A DNA stretch of 64,000 nt, taken from NCBI GenBank assembly GCA_965209105.1, contig CBDBQB010000039.1, positions 62,001-126,000 on the forward strand. The letters are read 5' to 3'. Source of the DNA: JAAELZ01 sp965209105. GTDB lineage: Bacteria; Pseudomonadota; Gammaproteobacteria; Arenicellales; Poriferihabitantaceae. The position numbers and the translations under genes are program-made. The notes beneath the pieces were generated by a model. That model saw only the letters and a list, made by a program, of their open reading frames with translations. It did not search any database and was not told the origin of the DNA. Below are positions 15,752-24,661 of the stretch, one piece after another (position 1 is the stretch's first letter; every line of letters begins with the position of its first letter).

Positions 15752-18141
15752 CTATGATCTCTTTTTGGTGTGTTCGATGACCCGCGCTGCGGCCACGACT
15801 GCTTGTCCATAGGACAATCCACCATCGTTAGTTGGGAGTTGTTTATGGGTCAACACTTTAAAATTCTCGGCGCGCAATTGAGCAAGGAAATATTCATATA
15901 GTGTTCTATTTTGGAACACGCCACCCGACAATGCAATGCATTTAATCTTCCGACCCGACTCAGCGCGACAAATCTTGTGAATCATCTGCATCATGACAAG
16001 CACCAGCCTTTGTGAAACCGCGCTGACATAACACCCACTGGCGTATTGGAGACTAAATCGTCCAACAGCGAAATCCACATTGTCGAGCTATTAATCGTCA
16101 AAGGCGCCCCTGAACTCGATTCATCTATGGCGAAGGAATAAGCCATTGAATCATCTTCATGTTCAAATGCGAAGGGGTCGATCGCCGCCTCCAGCTCGAT
16201 TGCCGCCTGTCCTTCATAACTTAACTTTTCAGTGCAAATTCCCACGGCAGCGGCCACCGCATCGAACAAACGCCCGCAGGATGAAGCCAAGGGTGAATTG
16301 GTACCGCTTGCGAGCATTGCATCCAGCGTAGCAAGGGGCTTTGATTTCAGGAACTGAACTATTTTTAGTGATTCGTATTGCTGTTCGATCCTTGCCCACT
16401 GCCCCGTTAAATTCAAATGCGCGTAGGTGTTTCGCCAGGGTTCAAGCATGGCTTGCTTGCCGCCGAGCAAGGCAACGGGCATCAAGCGACCGACCCGCTG
16501 ATAGCCACTATAACCGGCCAGCAAAAACTCGCCGCCCCAGAAAGACTGTTCATCGCCAAATCCGAGCCCATCGAGGGCAATGCCCAATACCGACCCTGCG
16601 TCCAGTGGCCAGCTATTTTCGGCCATACAGGCCGCAATATGCGCATGATGATGCTGCACCTCATCCAAAGGTAACTGAGCCTGTTCAGCCATTTGACGAC
16701 CCGTTTTTGAAGCGCGGTAGTCGGGATGTCGATCGATGGCAATTCGCTGTGCCTGATGATCAAACAGTGTTTGATATAAGCCTAAATTTTTAAGGTAGTC
16801 TTGATAGCTCGGTGCATCGTGTAAATCGCCCATGTGCTGTGAAACGATGGCCTGCCCATCTTTGATGAGACAGAAAGTATTTTTTAGTTCCCCGCCCATT
16901 GCCAGTATCTCGGGCGCTAGTTCAAAACCGCGAGGCAAGGGAATCGGTACCGGCGCATACCCTCTGGCGCGCCTTAAAAGCACCGCTTGGGCATCCATTA
17001 CCCTGAGCACCGAATCATCAACCCGATTCAGGATGTCTCGATCATGCAGCAAAAATGCGTCTGCGATACCGCCCAGCTTTTTTCTCGCCTCGTCGTTGTC
17101 AATGCATTGCGGTTCTTCGCTTAAGTTGCCCGAGGTTAAAACGATGGGATCCTCTAAGTTCTGCATGAGCAGATGATGCAAGGGCGAATAAGGCAACATA
17201 AAGCCAAGATGGGTCTGCTGCGGCGCAACCGTATTCGGCAAGCGCTTTTTTTCGTGTATTGCCAAAATAACGATGGGACACTCGTTACTTTTTAGTAGGG
17301 CAGCTTCCTCATCGTTGACCATGCAATACTGTTTAATGCTTTGAATATCTCTGGCCATCATGGCAAAGGGTTTTCGATAGCGGTGCTTGCGCGCTCTTAG
17401 GCGCTTTACGGCCGCTTCATTGTTGGCATCGCACGCCAGATGAAAGCCACCAATCCCCTTAATGGCAACAATCCCTCCGCGTTTTATTTGTGCAACGGCC
17501 AAGGCAATGGCACTGGGCTGAGTCTCCCCTCCCAGCTCAGAAGGTCGCTCGTTCGATCGCGCTCCCGCCAATTCAAACCAGAGCTTGGGGCCACAAACTG
17601 GGCAGGCATTGGGTTGTGCATGAAAGCGTCGATCAGTCGGTGAATCATATTCCTTTTGGCAGTCCTCGCACAACTTGAAGCTGACCATACTGGTATTTTT
17701 TCGATCATAGGGAATGCCATTAATAATCGAAAAACGCGGGCCACAATGGGTGCAATTGCTAAAGGGATATTGATACCGACGCCCGCTGCGGCGCATCGTG
17801 TCTGCAAGGCATTCGTCGCAAGTTGCGCTGTCGGGGGTAATATAGGCATGGGGCGCACCTGCCGTACTGGGTGCAATGGTGAAATCAGTGGGTATGCGCT
17901 CAGCTAAAATTTCTTCGATATTGATGTGATCAATACGCGACAAGGGGGGCGGATCGGCTTGGAGTCGTTCAGTGAACTGGTTTAGGCTTGCTATCTGCCC
18001 CCATAGGTGAATGCGCACGCCATCACTATCGTTTGATACTGTGCCTGTCAGGCCCAATTGGGTCGCTAAGCGCCATACGGTTGGCCGAAATCCAACGCCC
18101 TGTACGATACCCACAACTCGAATCAAGCGCGCCGTTATCAT
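15752..18141 (-). pseudogene. hypF: hypF, carbamoyltransferase of hydrogenase maturation, one frameshift
   Basis: HypF makes the carbamoyl group transferred to HypE. From ATG 18141 the order is: acylphosphatase domain (VVGIVQGVGFRP), two zinc fingers (CDECLADTMR, CTHCGPRFS, CEDCQKEYD, CPVCGP), a YrdC-like domain (GIVAIKGIGGFHLACDA), and a Kae1-like domain with VQHHHAHIAACMAEN. The frame runs to about 16005-16020, after VGVMSARFHKG. The remaining 85 residues (IKCIALSGGVFQNRTLYEYF, TNDGGLSYGQAVVAAAR) continue in another frame to the stop at 15752. Only one lesion is seen, so this is the least decayed of the broken hyp genes. Confidence 0.9.
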
Positions 18142-18171
18142 CAATTTTGTTTTTTTACCAGTAGCGCCCAA

Positions 18172-18520
18172 AACGTTCTAATCCCACTCGGTTTAAACCT
18201 TAGACGGCCTCGAAAATGTAGTCAATAACCTATGCGTTGAGAATCAAAGACTAGAAAAACAGTGCACAATGCTGGCAACCCTCGACCTGTAACCTGAGAT
18301 ATGGGCGAGCCCCCGAATTAACGTAATTCACCCCTTTGACCAAATCATTAAATAAACTCATTATTAGGCCTCTAAGATGGGCGTTATTTTAAACGGTTGC
18401 TTTGAACAACGACAAATTTAAGAATAAACTAAGCACCTATTGAAGTCCAGCGCATTGCCAGCAATGTGCTTGTGCAACCCCCTAATTTAGCGATCATCAA
18501 TACGCCCTAAGAACAGCCCT
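18172..18520. other. Non-coding gap upstream of hypF and trmO
   Basis: This divergent intergenic region presumably held the hyp operon promoter. I see no convincing promoter, operator or RNA. Confidence 0.3.
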
Positions 18521-18898
18521 ATGACAAATATTCAATTAAAAGCGATTGGCGTGATTCAATCATCGCTTAAGACCACCCAAGATTCACAATCCCCGCCCCA
18601 ACTAGCGATATTAAAAATACATCCCGCGTACTGTCTAGCCTTAGAAGGCATCAATAAACTCAGCAAGATTTCGGTTCTATATTGGTTGCATGAGGCCGAT
18701 CGCGAAGTGCTCAGAGTGTATCCTGGCGGAGACAGAAGCAAAGAAATGATTGGGGTCTTTTGTAACCGCAGCCCGCTTCGACCGAATCCGATTGCTGTTA
18801 GTCTGGTCGATATCGTTGAAGTTGGGGTTGATCATATCCGTGTCTCCGGTTTAGATGCGATAGACGGTAGCCCAATCATCGATATAAAAGCGCCGTGA
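18521..18898 (+). CDS. TrmO-like (TsaA/UPF0066) tRNA methyltransferase
   Basis: The 125-residue protein has the UPF0066 signature GVFCNRSPLRPNPIAVSLVD, preceded by VLYWLHEADREVLRVYPGGD and starting with IGVIQSS. TrmO uses S-adenosylmethionine to methylate the N6 of t6A37 in tRNA-Thr. It lacks the C-terminal domain of E. coli TrmO (235 residues), as do many short family members, some of which sit near metal-enzyme clusters. It is divergent from hypF. The substrate of this short form is uncertain. Confidence 0.8.
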   Translation: MTNIQLKAIGVIQSSLKTTQDSQSPPQLAILKIHPAYCLALEGINKLSKISVLYWLHEADREVLRVYPGGDRSKEMIGVFCNRSPLRPNPIAVSLVDIVEVGVDHIRVSGLDAIDGSPIIDIKAP

Positions 18899-18923
18899 TT
18901 TAAGCATTACGAATAGGGGGTGA

Positions 18924-19049
18924 GGATCTAGCGACATAGAAATCGCTGCCTGCATTTCACTGGCGGCAGCGATTGTTGTCATCATTTGTGCTGTGCTCTA
19001 CGCGATCAATCAAAGTGGTAAATCTGCCAATGAGGCGGCCACCACCTAA
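18924..19049 (+). other. Possible small membrane ORF without a standard start codon
   Basis: A 41-codon frame preceded directly by an in-frame TGA encodes a short hydrophobic helix (CISLAAAIVVIICAVLYAIN) and a polar tail ending EAATT. It looks like a real one-pass small protein, but no ATG, GTG or TTG lies before the helix, so it may be a remnant. The rest of 18899-19186 shows nothing. Confidence 0.25.
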
Positions 19050-19186
19050 GCGTTAAATAATGACGCTGCATCAATTTTGGTGCGGACTGTTTCATATTGG
19101 TCAAGCAATGCCGTGTGCTTGACCTTTGTTTCGCGCTATGTTTAGATGCAGTTTGCTTAAAGTCAATAATATGAGGAGGTACTCCC

Positions 19187-19684
19187 GTGAAAGATATCGT
19201 CAATCATCCTGCTAAGGGCGCTATGATATTTCGCGTCGCATTATTCGCCGTTTCTGCCAGTTTGGCCGTGTACATCGTATACAGATATGCCACCAGCTTA
19301 CATACGATCAATGGCACATATGCGTTCTTATTCCCCTTGTCCAGCATATTAGCGGTTGTTGGCATGGTGCTTGCAGTCAAACCAACGTCGTGTGACTGCT
19401 CTGTTGGAATTCGTTCGGGCATTGCTGGCCTCTCTGTAGTATGGATGTGTACCGGTCTACTCTGTGTACCTTCAATGGCCAATTTGATCGCAGTCTCCCC
19501 TTGGGATGGTTTTATTGCGACTTCTCATATGGTCTTGCAACATGTCTTCCTACCCATCACACTACTCAGCTTTGCGCTCGCGCCTGCTTGGATATTAGGC
19601 AAGCTTGGCATACCTTGGGATGAGCAAACCGCTGCCACGGATAAATCAGCGGTATCCGCGTCTAGATTGGCTAAGATTGGCTAA
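19187..19684 (+). CDS. Four-helix membrane protein of unknown function
   Basis: The 165-residue protein starts at GTG 19187, chosen because AGGAGGT ends about eight bases upstream. It has four hydrophobic segments (about residues 13-32, 44-62, 76-98 and 110-140). A cysteine pair CDC follows segment two, and a further Cys (LLCVP) lies in segment three. I do not recognise the family. The stop codon falls inside a 10-bp tandem repeat, followed by a strong terminator, so it is a single-gene transcript. Confidence 0.7.
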   Translation: MKDIVNHPAKGAMIFRVALFAVSASLAVYIVYRYATSLHTINGTYAFLFPLSSILAVVGMVLAVKPTSCDCSVGIRSGIAGLSVVWMCTGLLCVPSMANLIAVSPWDGFIATSHMVLQHVFLPITLLSFALAPAWILGKLGIPWDEQTAATDKSAVSASRLAKIG

Positions 19685-19730
19685 GATTGGCTAAGATTGG
19701 CTAAGATTGGCTAAGATTGGCAAGATTGGA
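19661..19730. repeat. 10-bp tandem repeat CTAAGATTGG
   Basis: Five exact copies of CTAAGATTGG occupy 19671-19720, preceded by TCTAGATTGG and followed by CAAGATTGG. The stop codon of the preceding gene lies in the second exact copy, so copy-number changes downstream of it would not alter the protein. Confidence 0.95.
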
Positions 19731-19731
19731 A

Positions 19732-19757
19732 AACAGCGCGTCGCCGCGCTGTTTTTA
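19732..19757 (+). terminator. Intrinsic terminator after the four-helix membrane protein
   Basis: Perfect 9-bp stem AACAGCGCG/CGCGCTGTT with loop TCGC, followed by a T run. Confidence 0.9.
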
Positions 19758-20317
19758 TTGCTGCATTTAAATTGTTGACGTTCTTTGCCATAGCATAATG
19801 GCGTTCAACACCAGACCGTTTTTATGGATGCAAACGGACACCTATTAAAGAAATCGAGTTACACACCCCTTGGCAGCAGCTTATATAAATAGGGCAATCC
19901 AAATTAAACTGCGATTCAAACTGATCACGAACTTAGGGTGACACGTAAAGAAACGCTGTTCATTCAGATAATTTGAGTTCAAGGTTGAAGGGGTCTGAGG
20001 TTTCTACAATGGGTTAAAGGTGAGGTTCAATTCTTCAAGGATTCATATATGAACCCTTGAAATTACGAGTCGTAATTGCAAACACGGGAATTTATGTTTT
20101 AGACGGTTTGTTCACGGCTGTCACGCAGCGTCTTGATTTTTCTCAACGTTTTTTAGGTGGCCTCGCAGTGGCAATTTTCTACCGTCCAACTCAGCATTGG
20201 AAATTTACGACAATCCCAAATATGCTTGGGAAATTATAACGCGACGATGGTTAACTGAATTTGTCGGGATAGCTCAAGGTCTGATCCTATCGGTTTCTAA
20301 ATTGATCTGCCGAATTG
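19758..20317. other. Non-coding gap with a 28-bp palindrome
   Basis: No supported gene; a 60-codon frame at 20057 has no ribosome site and no recognisable features. The region contains the palindrome at 20034-20061. Confidence 0.35.
20034..20061. repeat. Copy 3 of the TTCAAGG-N2-TCATATATGAA palindrome
   Basis: TTCAAGGATTCATATATGAA followed by CCCTTGAA is a 28-bp palindrome with one mismatched pair. It is related to the copies at 5824 and 8631. Confidence 0.6.
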
Positions 20318-20905
20318 CTACTTTAAAGCTCTATTTAGCTGCGCAAAACTTTCAGCTCGCTGACTCGGCGTGATCTCCTTGCCTAGAACTCGAGCGACAT
20401 GTGTTGATGATATAAGTCCGCGTATGATGACAGATTCCCCCTCATTTTGAACAATCAGCATGTGATGACGACTCGAATCTTCCAGAGCAGCGACAACATC
20501 AGCCACCACCGATTTTTCTAACTCGCTAAACGCTATACCTTCAAATTCGCTAATCGGAGTCATTATATCTTTGGCTTCAATATCGTTTCTAGATCCACCA
20601 TTGTGGGTGATAAATAGCATTGGTTTTTCGCCTAGAATATCAAAAGAGGTTATCAACCCATTTAATTCACCTTTTTGGTTATGCACAAAAAGCAGGCGAA
20701 CCCCTGTGGCTATCATTTTCTCATTGGCATCATCGATTGATGTACTGTCTGCGATTTGAATAGGTTTAACGAGTGTTAAATCAGTCATTACTGCAATTGC
20801 AGGAGATAGCGTAGACAAATAATTGCTAGCGCTCCCTCCAGGTGACGCGAGTTTTACCGCGCCAGAGACTCGTTTGGGCGTCAATCGATGATTCGTATCA
20901 GGCAT
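20318..20905 (-). CDS. CBS-domain protein
   Basis: The 195-residue protein has a tandem CBS pair. The first repeat covers about residues 50-95 (ADSTSIDDANEKMIATGVRL, GLITSFDILGEKP), the second about residues 115-175 (AKDIMTP, HHMLIVQNEGESVIIRGLIS). CBS pairs usually bind adenine nucleotides and regulate a partner. There is no catalytic domain and no membrane segment, so this is a stand-alone, probably cytoplasmic, sensor protein. It is monocistronic, and neighbours give no hint of the partner. Confidence 0.8.
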   Translation of the reverse strand: MPDTNHRLTPKRVSGAVKLASPGGSASNYLSTLSPAIAVMTDLTLVKPIQIADSTSIDDANEKMIATGVRLLFVHNQKGELNGLITSFDILGEKPMLFITHNGGSRNDIEAKDIMTPISEFEGIAFSELEKSVVADVVAALEDSSRHHMLIVQNEGESVIIRGLISSTHVARVLGKEITPSQRAESFAQLNRALK

Positions 20906-21232
20906 GCATATTCTCCATTTGGTTGTGTTAGGGGTGAGCCCTCAGCATTATAAGGTATTTTGTTTTATGTCCTACAAAAATGTGGGGGATCTTGTGAACC
21001 TGACGATCCAACAGAACAAGGGAAAAAGGAAATAAGAAGAAACAAGTGATCAAGGAGCGCGATCTGGATACGGCAACTATTTAAGCTATAAACTAAGAGC
21101 TTATTCTAGGGGAAAAGGTCAGGTGAAAGTCAATAACGGCGCTTATTTTACGAACAATTCAACGCAAATTGCTTAAATATTAATGAGCATAACTTCTGTG
21201 TATTTGTAAGCTATTGAATGTATGAATAAAAA
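20906..21232. other. Non-coding gap between the CBS gene and tRNA-Lys
   Basis: I see no gene or clear signal. Confidence 0.3.
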
Positions 21233-21308
21233 TGGTGGGGCGTACTGGGTTCGAACCAGTGACCACCTGATTAAAAGTCAGATGCTCTACCAACTGAGCT
21301 AACGCCCC
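21233..21308 (-). tRNA. tRNA-Lys (anticodon UUU)
   Basis: The 76-nt cloverleaf has acceptor GGGGCGT/ACGCCCC, D-arm AGCTCAGTTGGTAGAGC, anticodon loop CTTTTAA, T-arm GGTTCGAACC and an encoded CCA end (RC of 21233-21235). Confidence 0.97.
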
Positions 21309-21419
21309 CACAGGAAAGGATTTTGACGGCTGAAGCGCCAAAGGGTCGCGAATTATCCGAGTTTGCCTTTCGCTTGTCAATCAGCAATCCTGAGTGTTTT
21401 GGGCGAAATTGCAGCTAAA

Positions 21420-22286
21420 TCATTCGATTTTTCCAAAGCCCGTGCGCCGATGACTTTGTACCGGCATTTCGCTGCGTATCCTTGCTAATTCTTCGGCGTT
21501 AAAGTGGCAGTAACAATTTGCGATTTGACTTCGGACTTCGCTGACAATTTCTCCCCATGGATTGATGCACATTGAATGTCCCCATGTCGTACGACCCTCA
21601 AAATGGGTGCCTGTTTGCGACGGCGCGATAATATAGACTTGATTTTCGATCGCGCGCGCGCGCAGTAAAATCTCCCAGTGTGCTTGTCCAGTGACTGCCG
21701 TAAATGCGGCCGGTACAACAATGATATCCGCGCCTTGATCGGCCAAGGCCCGGTACATCTCTGGAAAGCGCAGGTCATAGCAAATGCTTAAGCCAATTTT
21801 TGCGATACCGGTGTCGACTACGCAAAGTGTATCTCCCGGTTCAATGGTGCTTGATTCTCGGTAAGCGTTTCCATCGCTGATATCGGCGTCAAACAAGTGG
21901 ATTTTATCGTAACGCGCGCGTTGTTTGCCCTTGGGGTCAAAAACCAGGGTTGAATTTGTTGCGCGACTGTCATTATTGTTTTTTGGCCTTAATCGATGAC
22001 TGCCGCCAATAATCCATAAGCCAAGGGACTTTGCGCTCTCGGATAAGAACGTTTGAATACGGCCACTGCCATTGGGCTCAGCAGTTAAATGGGCTGTTTT
22101 CTCTTCGCCCATCCATGCAAAGTTTTCTGGTAAAACTGCGCAGTAAGCACCTTCTTTCTTAGCGAGCTTAAGTTGAACTAAGGCGCTCGCTAGATTCTGT
22201 GTTATTGAATCCCGCGAATTGAGTTGGATCGCCGCAATCAGGGCCGTTGATTGGGTGTTGATATCGCTTGGCATGCTTCGGAGCAT
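21420..22286 (-). CDS. Carbon-nitrogen hydrolase (nitrilase superfamily, Nit/omega-amidase-like)
   Basis: The 288-residue protein has the catalytic triad: Glu54 (LPENFAW), Lys128 (YDKIHLFD) and Cys169 (ICYDLRFPE). The Nit subfamily also shows IHLFDADI and SYREST-like (AYRESSTIEPG) segments. Relatives hydrolyse deaminated glutathione or omega-amides such as alpha-ketoglutaramate, as metabolite repair in the cytoplasm. An internal Met at residue 5 is an alternative start. The next gene upstream, a cell-wall hydrolase, ends up after it in the same direction. Confidence 0.88.
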   Translation of the reverse strand: MLRSMPSDINTQSTALIAAIQLNSRDSITQNLASALVQLKLAKKEGAYCAVLPENFAWMGEEKTAHLTAEPNGSGRIQTFLSESAKSLGLWIIGGSHRLRPKNNNDSRATNSTLVFDPKGKQRARYDKIHLFDADISDGNAYRESSTIEPGDTLCVVDTGIAKIGLSICYDLRFPEMYRALADQGADIIVVPAAFTAVTGQAHWEILLRARAIENQVYIIAPSQTGTHFEGRTTWGHSMCINPWGEIVSEVRSQIANCYCHFNAEELARIRSEMPVQSHRRTGFGKIE

Positions 22287-22307
22287 ACCAGAGGCGCGGG
22301 GGCTATC

Positions 22308-22796
22308 CTAGAGTGCGTAAAACAGGTGATTACCCACTTGAGCGATCAGATGATCTTCGTCCTTCCAGTTAGGTGATACTGCTGTGGTGTGGTAGTGCGT
22401 TGCTTTACCCACGCCAGGCCAGCTACCGCCGTCCATAAAAAGCTGGGCGATTTCCACGGCATTCTTCCATGCCTTCGTATCTTTAACGGCGTGATATTTT
22501 TCTTTCAGATTCGTCCAACTAAACTGCTTTCGCTGCCATACGACTTCGCATACGGTATTGGGGTAGTGTTTACTATTAACGCGGTTGATTGTGACAGCCG
22601 CGACTGCGAGCTTGCCTTTTTCGGTTTCGCCGCGCGCTTCGTGATAAATATTCAGCGCCAAGCAACCCAGCTCTTGCCCATAAATCGGAGCGGGGCCCGT
22701 TTCGGTCATGGCAGTTTGGCTGGTAAGGGCGCCAATCATTAATACGAAAGTGACGATAAGCGACTGTGACAGTGCTCTAAAAGTTTTCGGTTTCAT
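22308..22796 (-). CDS. SleB-type cell wall hydrolase (Hydrolase_2)
   Basis: The 162-residue protein has a signal peptide (hydrophobic core ALSQSLIVTFVLMIGALTSQ). The Hydrolase_2 domain follows, with LALNIYHEARGE holding the catalytic Glu, then VAAVTINRVNSKHYPNTVCE, FSWTN and a C-terminal HYHTTAVSPNW. SleB-like lytic enzymes cut peptidoglycan glycan strands; in non-sporeformers they act on the periplasmic wall. Full length for the single-domain type. It is divergent from thrC. Confidence 0.88.
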   Translation of the reverse strand: MKPKTFRALSQSLIVTFVLMIGALTSQTAMTETGPAPIYGQELGCLALNIYHEARGETEKGKLAVAAVTINRVNSKHYPNTVCEVVWQRKQFSWTNLKEKYHAVKDTKAWKNAVEIAQLFMDGGSWPGVGKATHYHTTAVSPNWKDEDHLIAQVGNHLFYAL

Positions 22797-23210
22797 GGTT
22801 CGTAGTCTGTAAATTGACGTTAAGTTCGAGATTTATTTAAGGCATTTTACAAACTGCCCGCTTACTTTCTCTCTCTCCGGTTCCTTCGTTATTTACAGCT
22901 TTATAATAGGTTGTTATGTCAGGCTAACAGAATTTAGCCATAATTTTTGCAGGATTATAAACAAGCAGCTTTTGTCGAGTCAACCGATTATTAACAATAA
23001 TTTCATTATATTAGCGAAATATAATGAAATAGGCTCTTTTTAGGTGTTTTTACCGTGAAAATTCAGGATCGATACAGTTAAAAATGAAGTTCTGTCTCAT
23101 TTCGGACTGTCATATTGTTGTATAAGGCGAAAACCTGCGGGTAAATGTTCGCTTGCGATTCAATCGTGTTTGACGATAATCAAGCGCCTGTCTTTTAATC
23201 GTTTTGTGTT
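22797..23210. other. Divergent intergenic region with a 13-bp palindrome
   Basis: This region separates the cell-wall hydrolase and thrC. It contains the AT-rich palindrome at 23000-23030. No attenuator leader peptide was found. Confidence 0.4.
23000..23030. promoter_or_regulatory. Perfect 13-bp inverted repeat upstream of thrC
   Basis: ATTTCATTATATT (23000-23012) and AATATAATGAAAT (23018-23030) flank AGCGA. Its position between divergent genes suggests a dimeric regulator site. It is followed by GGCTCTTTTT, so a terminator-like hairpin is an alternative. Confidence 0.45.
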
Positions 23211-24602
23211 GTGAAATATATTAGTACACGTGGACAAGCACCCAGCTTGAATTTTGAAGAGGTCACGCTCACTGGCTTGGCTCGGGATGGTGGTTTATAT
23301 GTGCCGGAAACATGGCCAACATTTAGTCTCGACGAGATTCGGGGAATGCGGGGTTTGTCGTATCCTGAGTTAGTGGTTGCCGTATTGCGCCCCTTTATCG
23401 GCGATAGCGTTGACGAGAAAACCCTGCATGAAATGGCGAATAAAGCCTACGCAAATTTTAGTCACGCTGCGATCGCACCGATCAAGCAGTTGGATACGAA
23501 TCTATTTTTCATGGAGCTTTTTCAGGGTCCAACGCTGGCATTCAAAGATTTTGCACTGCAATTTCTCGGCCAACTATTTAAACATTTCTTAGACAAACGC
23601 GGCGAGCGTTGCACGATTGTTGGGGCGACTTCGGGCGATACGGGTTCTGCGGCGATAGAAGCAGTGCGCGGCATTGCTGGGGTGGAGCTTTTTATGTTGC
23701 ACCCGCACGGTAAAGTCTCGGATGTGCAACGCAAACAGATGACCAGCGTTCAGGATAGCAATATACATAATATTGCTTTGCGGGGGCATTTCGACGATTG
23801 CCAGAACTTAGTCAAAGCGATGTTTAATGATAATGCTTTCCGTGATGAGATGAATCTCTCCGCGGTCAACTCGATTAACTGGGCGCGCATTGCTGCGCAA
23901 GTGGTCTATTATTTTCGCGCTGCTTTAGCCTTAGGCGGGCCTGATCGGCCGATCAATGTGTCGGTGCCGACAGGCAATTTCGGCAACATTTTCGCCGCTT
24001 TTGTGGCGCAAAAAATGGGTTTGCCCATCGAGCAATTTATTATTGGGTCAAACCGTAACGATATCTTAACGCGTTTTTTTGAAACTGGCACCATGCTGCA
24101 AAAGGGTGTTGAGGCCAGTTTGTCTCCAAGTATGGATATCCAAATCTCTTCAAATTTTGAGCGATTCTTATTTGAATCGAGTGGCCGTGACGCCAGCAAG
24201 GTCAATGGCTTGATGAATACCTTTAAAGACAAAGGGCAGTTCACTGCCGATAAGGCCTTGTTCGAGGCTGTGAATCTAAATTTTAGTGCCTACCGTCTAG
24301 ACGACGAACAAACCAAAGCAGAGATTCTACGTCTCTATCAGCAAACGGGTGAAATAATTGACCCCCATTCGGTGATCGGTATTGCCGCAGCGAGAGCGTG
24401 TGCAATTGACCCCTCTGTACCCGTCGTGTGTATGGGCACGGCAGATCCCGCAAAATTTGCGGATGCGGTGGAGCCGGTGATTGGTGCAAAAGTGCCAATA
24501 CCCGAACGCTTAGAGAAAGTGCTCGACGCAAAAGAACGCTACGAAGTGTTGGCGAATGATTTAGCGGAAGTTCAAGCTCATATTAAGCAACACACAAGCT
24601 AG
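23211..24602 (+). CDS. thrC: Threonine synthase
   Basis: The 463-residue protein starts with GTG (MKYISTRGQAPSLNFEEVTL). It has LYVPETWP and the PLP lysine, Lys112, in LAFKDFALQF. The phosphate-binding GATSGDTGSAAIEAV and the later VPTGNFGNIFAAFVA complete the fold type II features of the long (E. coli-like) class. It converts O-phosphohomoserine to threonine. Homoserine dehydrogenase and kinase genes are not adjacent. The upstream DNA lacks a good Shine-Dalgarno site. Confidence 0.97.
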   Translation: MKYISTRGQAPSLNFEEVTLTGLARDGGLYVPETWPTFSLDEIRGMRGLSYPELVVAVLRPFIGDSVDEKTLHEMANKAYANFSHAAIAPIKQLDTNLFFMELFQGPTLAFKDFALQFLGQLFKHFLDKRGERCTIVGATSGDTGSAAIEAVRGIAGVELFMLHPHGKVSDVQRKQMTSVQDSNIHNIALRGHFDDCQNLVKAMFNDNAFRDEMNLSAVNSINWARIAAQVVYYFRAALALGGPDRPINVSVPTGNFGNIFAAFVAQKMGLPIEQFIIGSNRNDILTRFFETGTMLQKGVEASLSPSMDIQISSNFERFLFESSGRDASKVNGLMNTFKDKGQFTADKALFEAVNLNFSAYRLDDEQTKAEILRLYQQTGEIIDPHSVIGIAAARACAIDPSVPVVCMGTADPAKFADAVEPVIGAKVPIPERLEKVLDAKERYEVLANDLAEVQAHIKQHTS

Positions 24603-24661
24603 GCTTGGATTTTTGTCAATTGCCCGCATTTTATTAGTCTCCTAGACTGAAATTTATTACC

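Noticed and set aside
9715..18141. Explaining all frameshifts in 9.7-18.1 kb as sequencing errors
   Set aside because: More than ten long genes between 21 and 49 kb are continuous, while lesions cluster in one accessory block. Error cannot be excluded for single sites such as hypF or the subtilase.
20057..20239. 60-codon reading frame starting inside the palindrome at 20034
   Set aside because: No ribosome site, TTG start and no recognisable features.
22800..23210. Riboswitch or leader peptide for thrC
   Set aside because: No conserved riboswitch motif and no short frame rich in Thr or Ile codons was seen.
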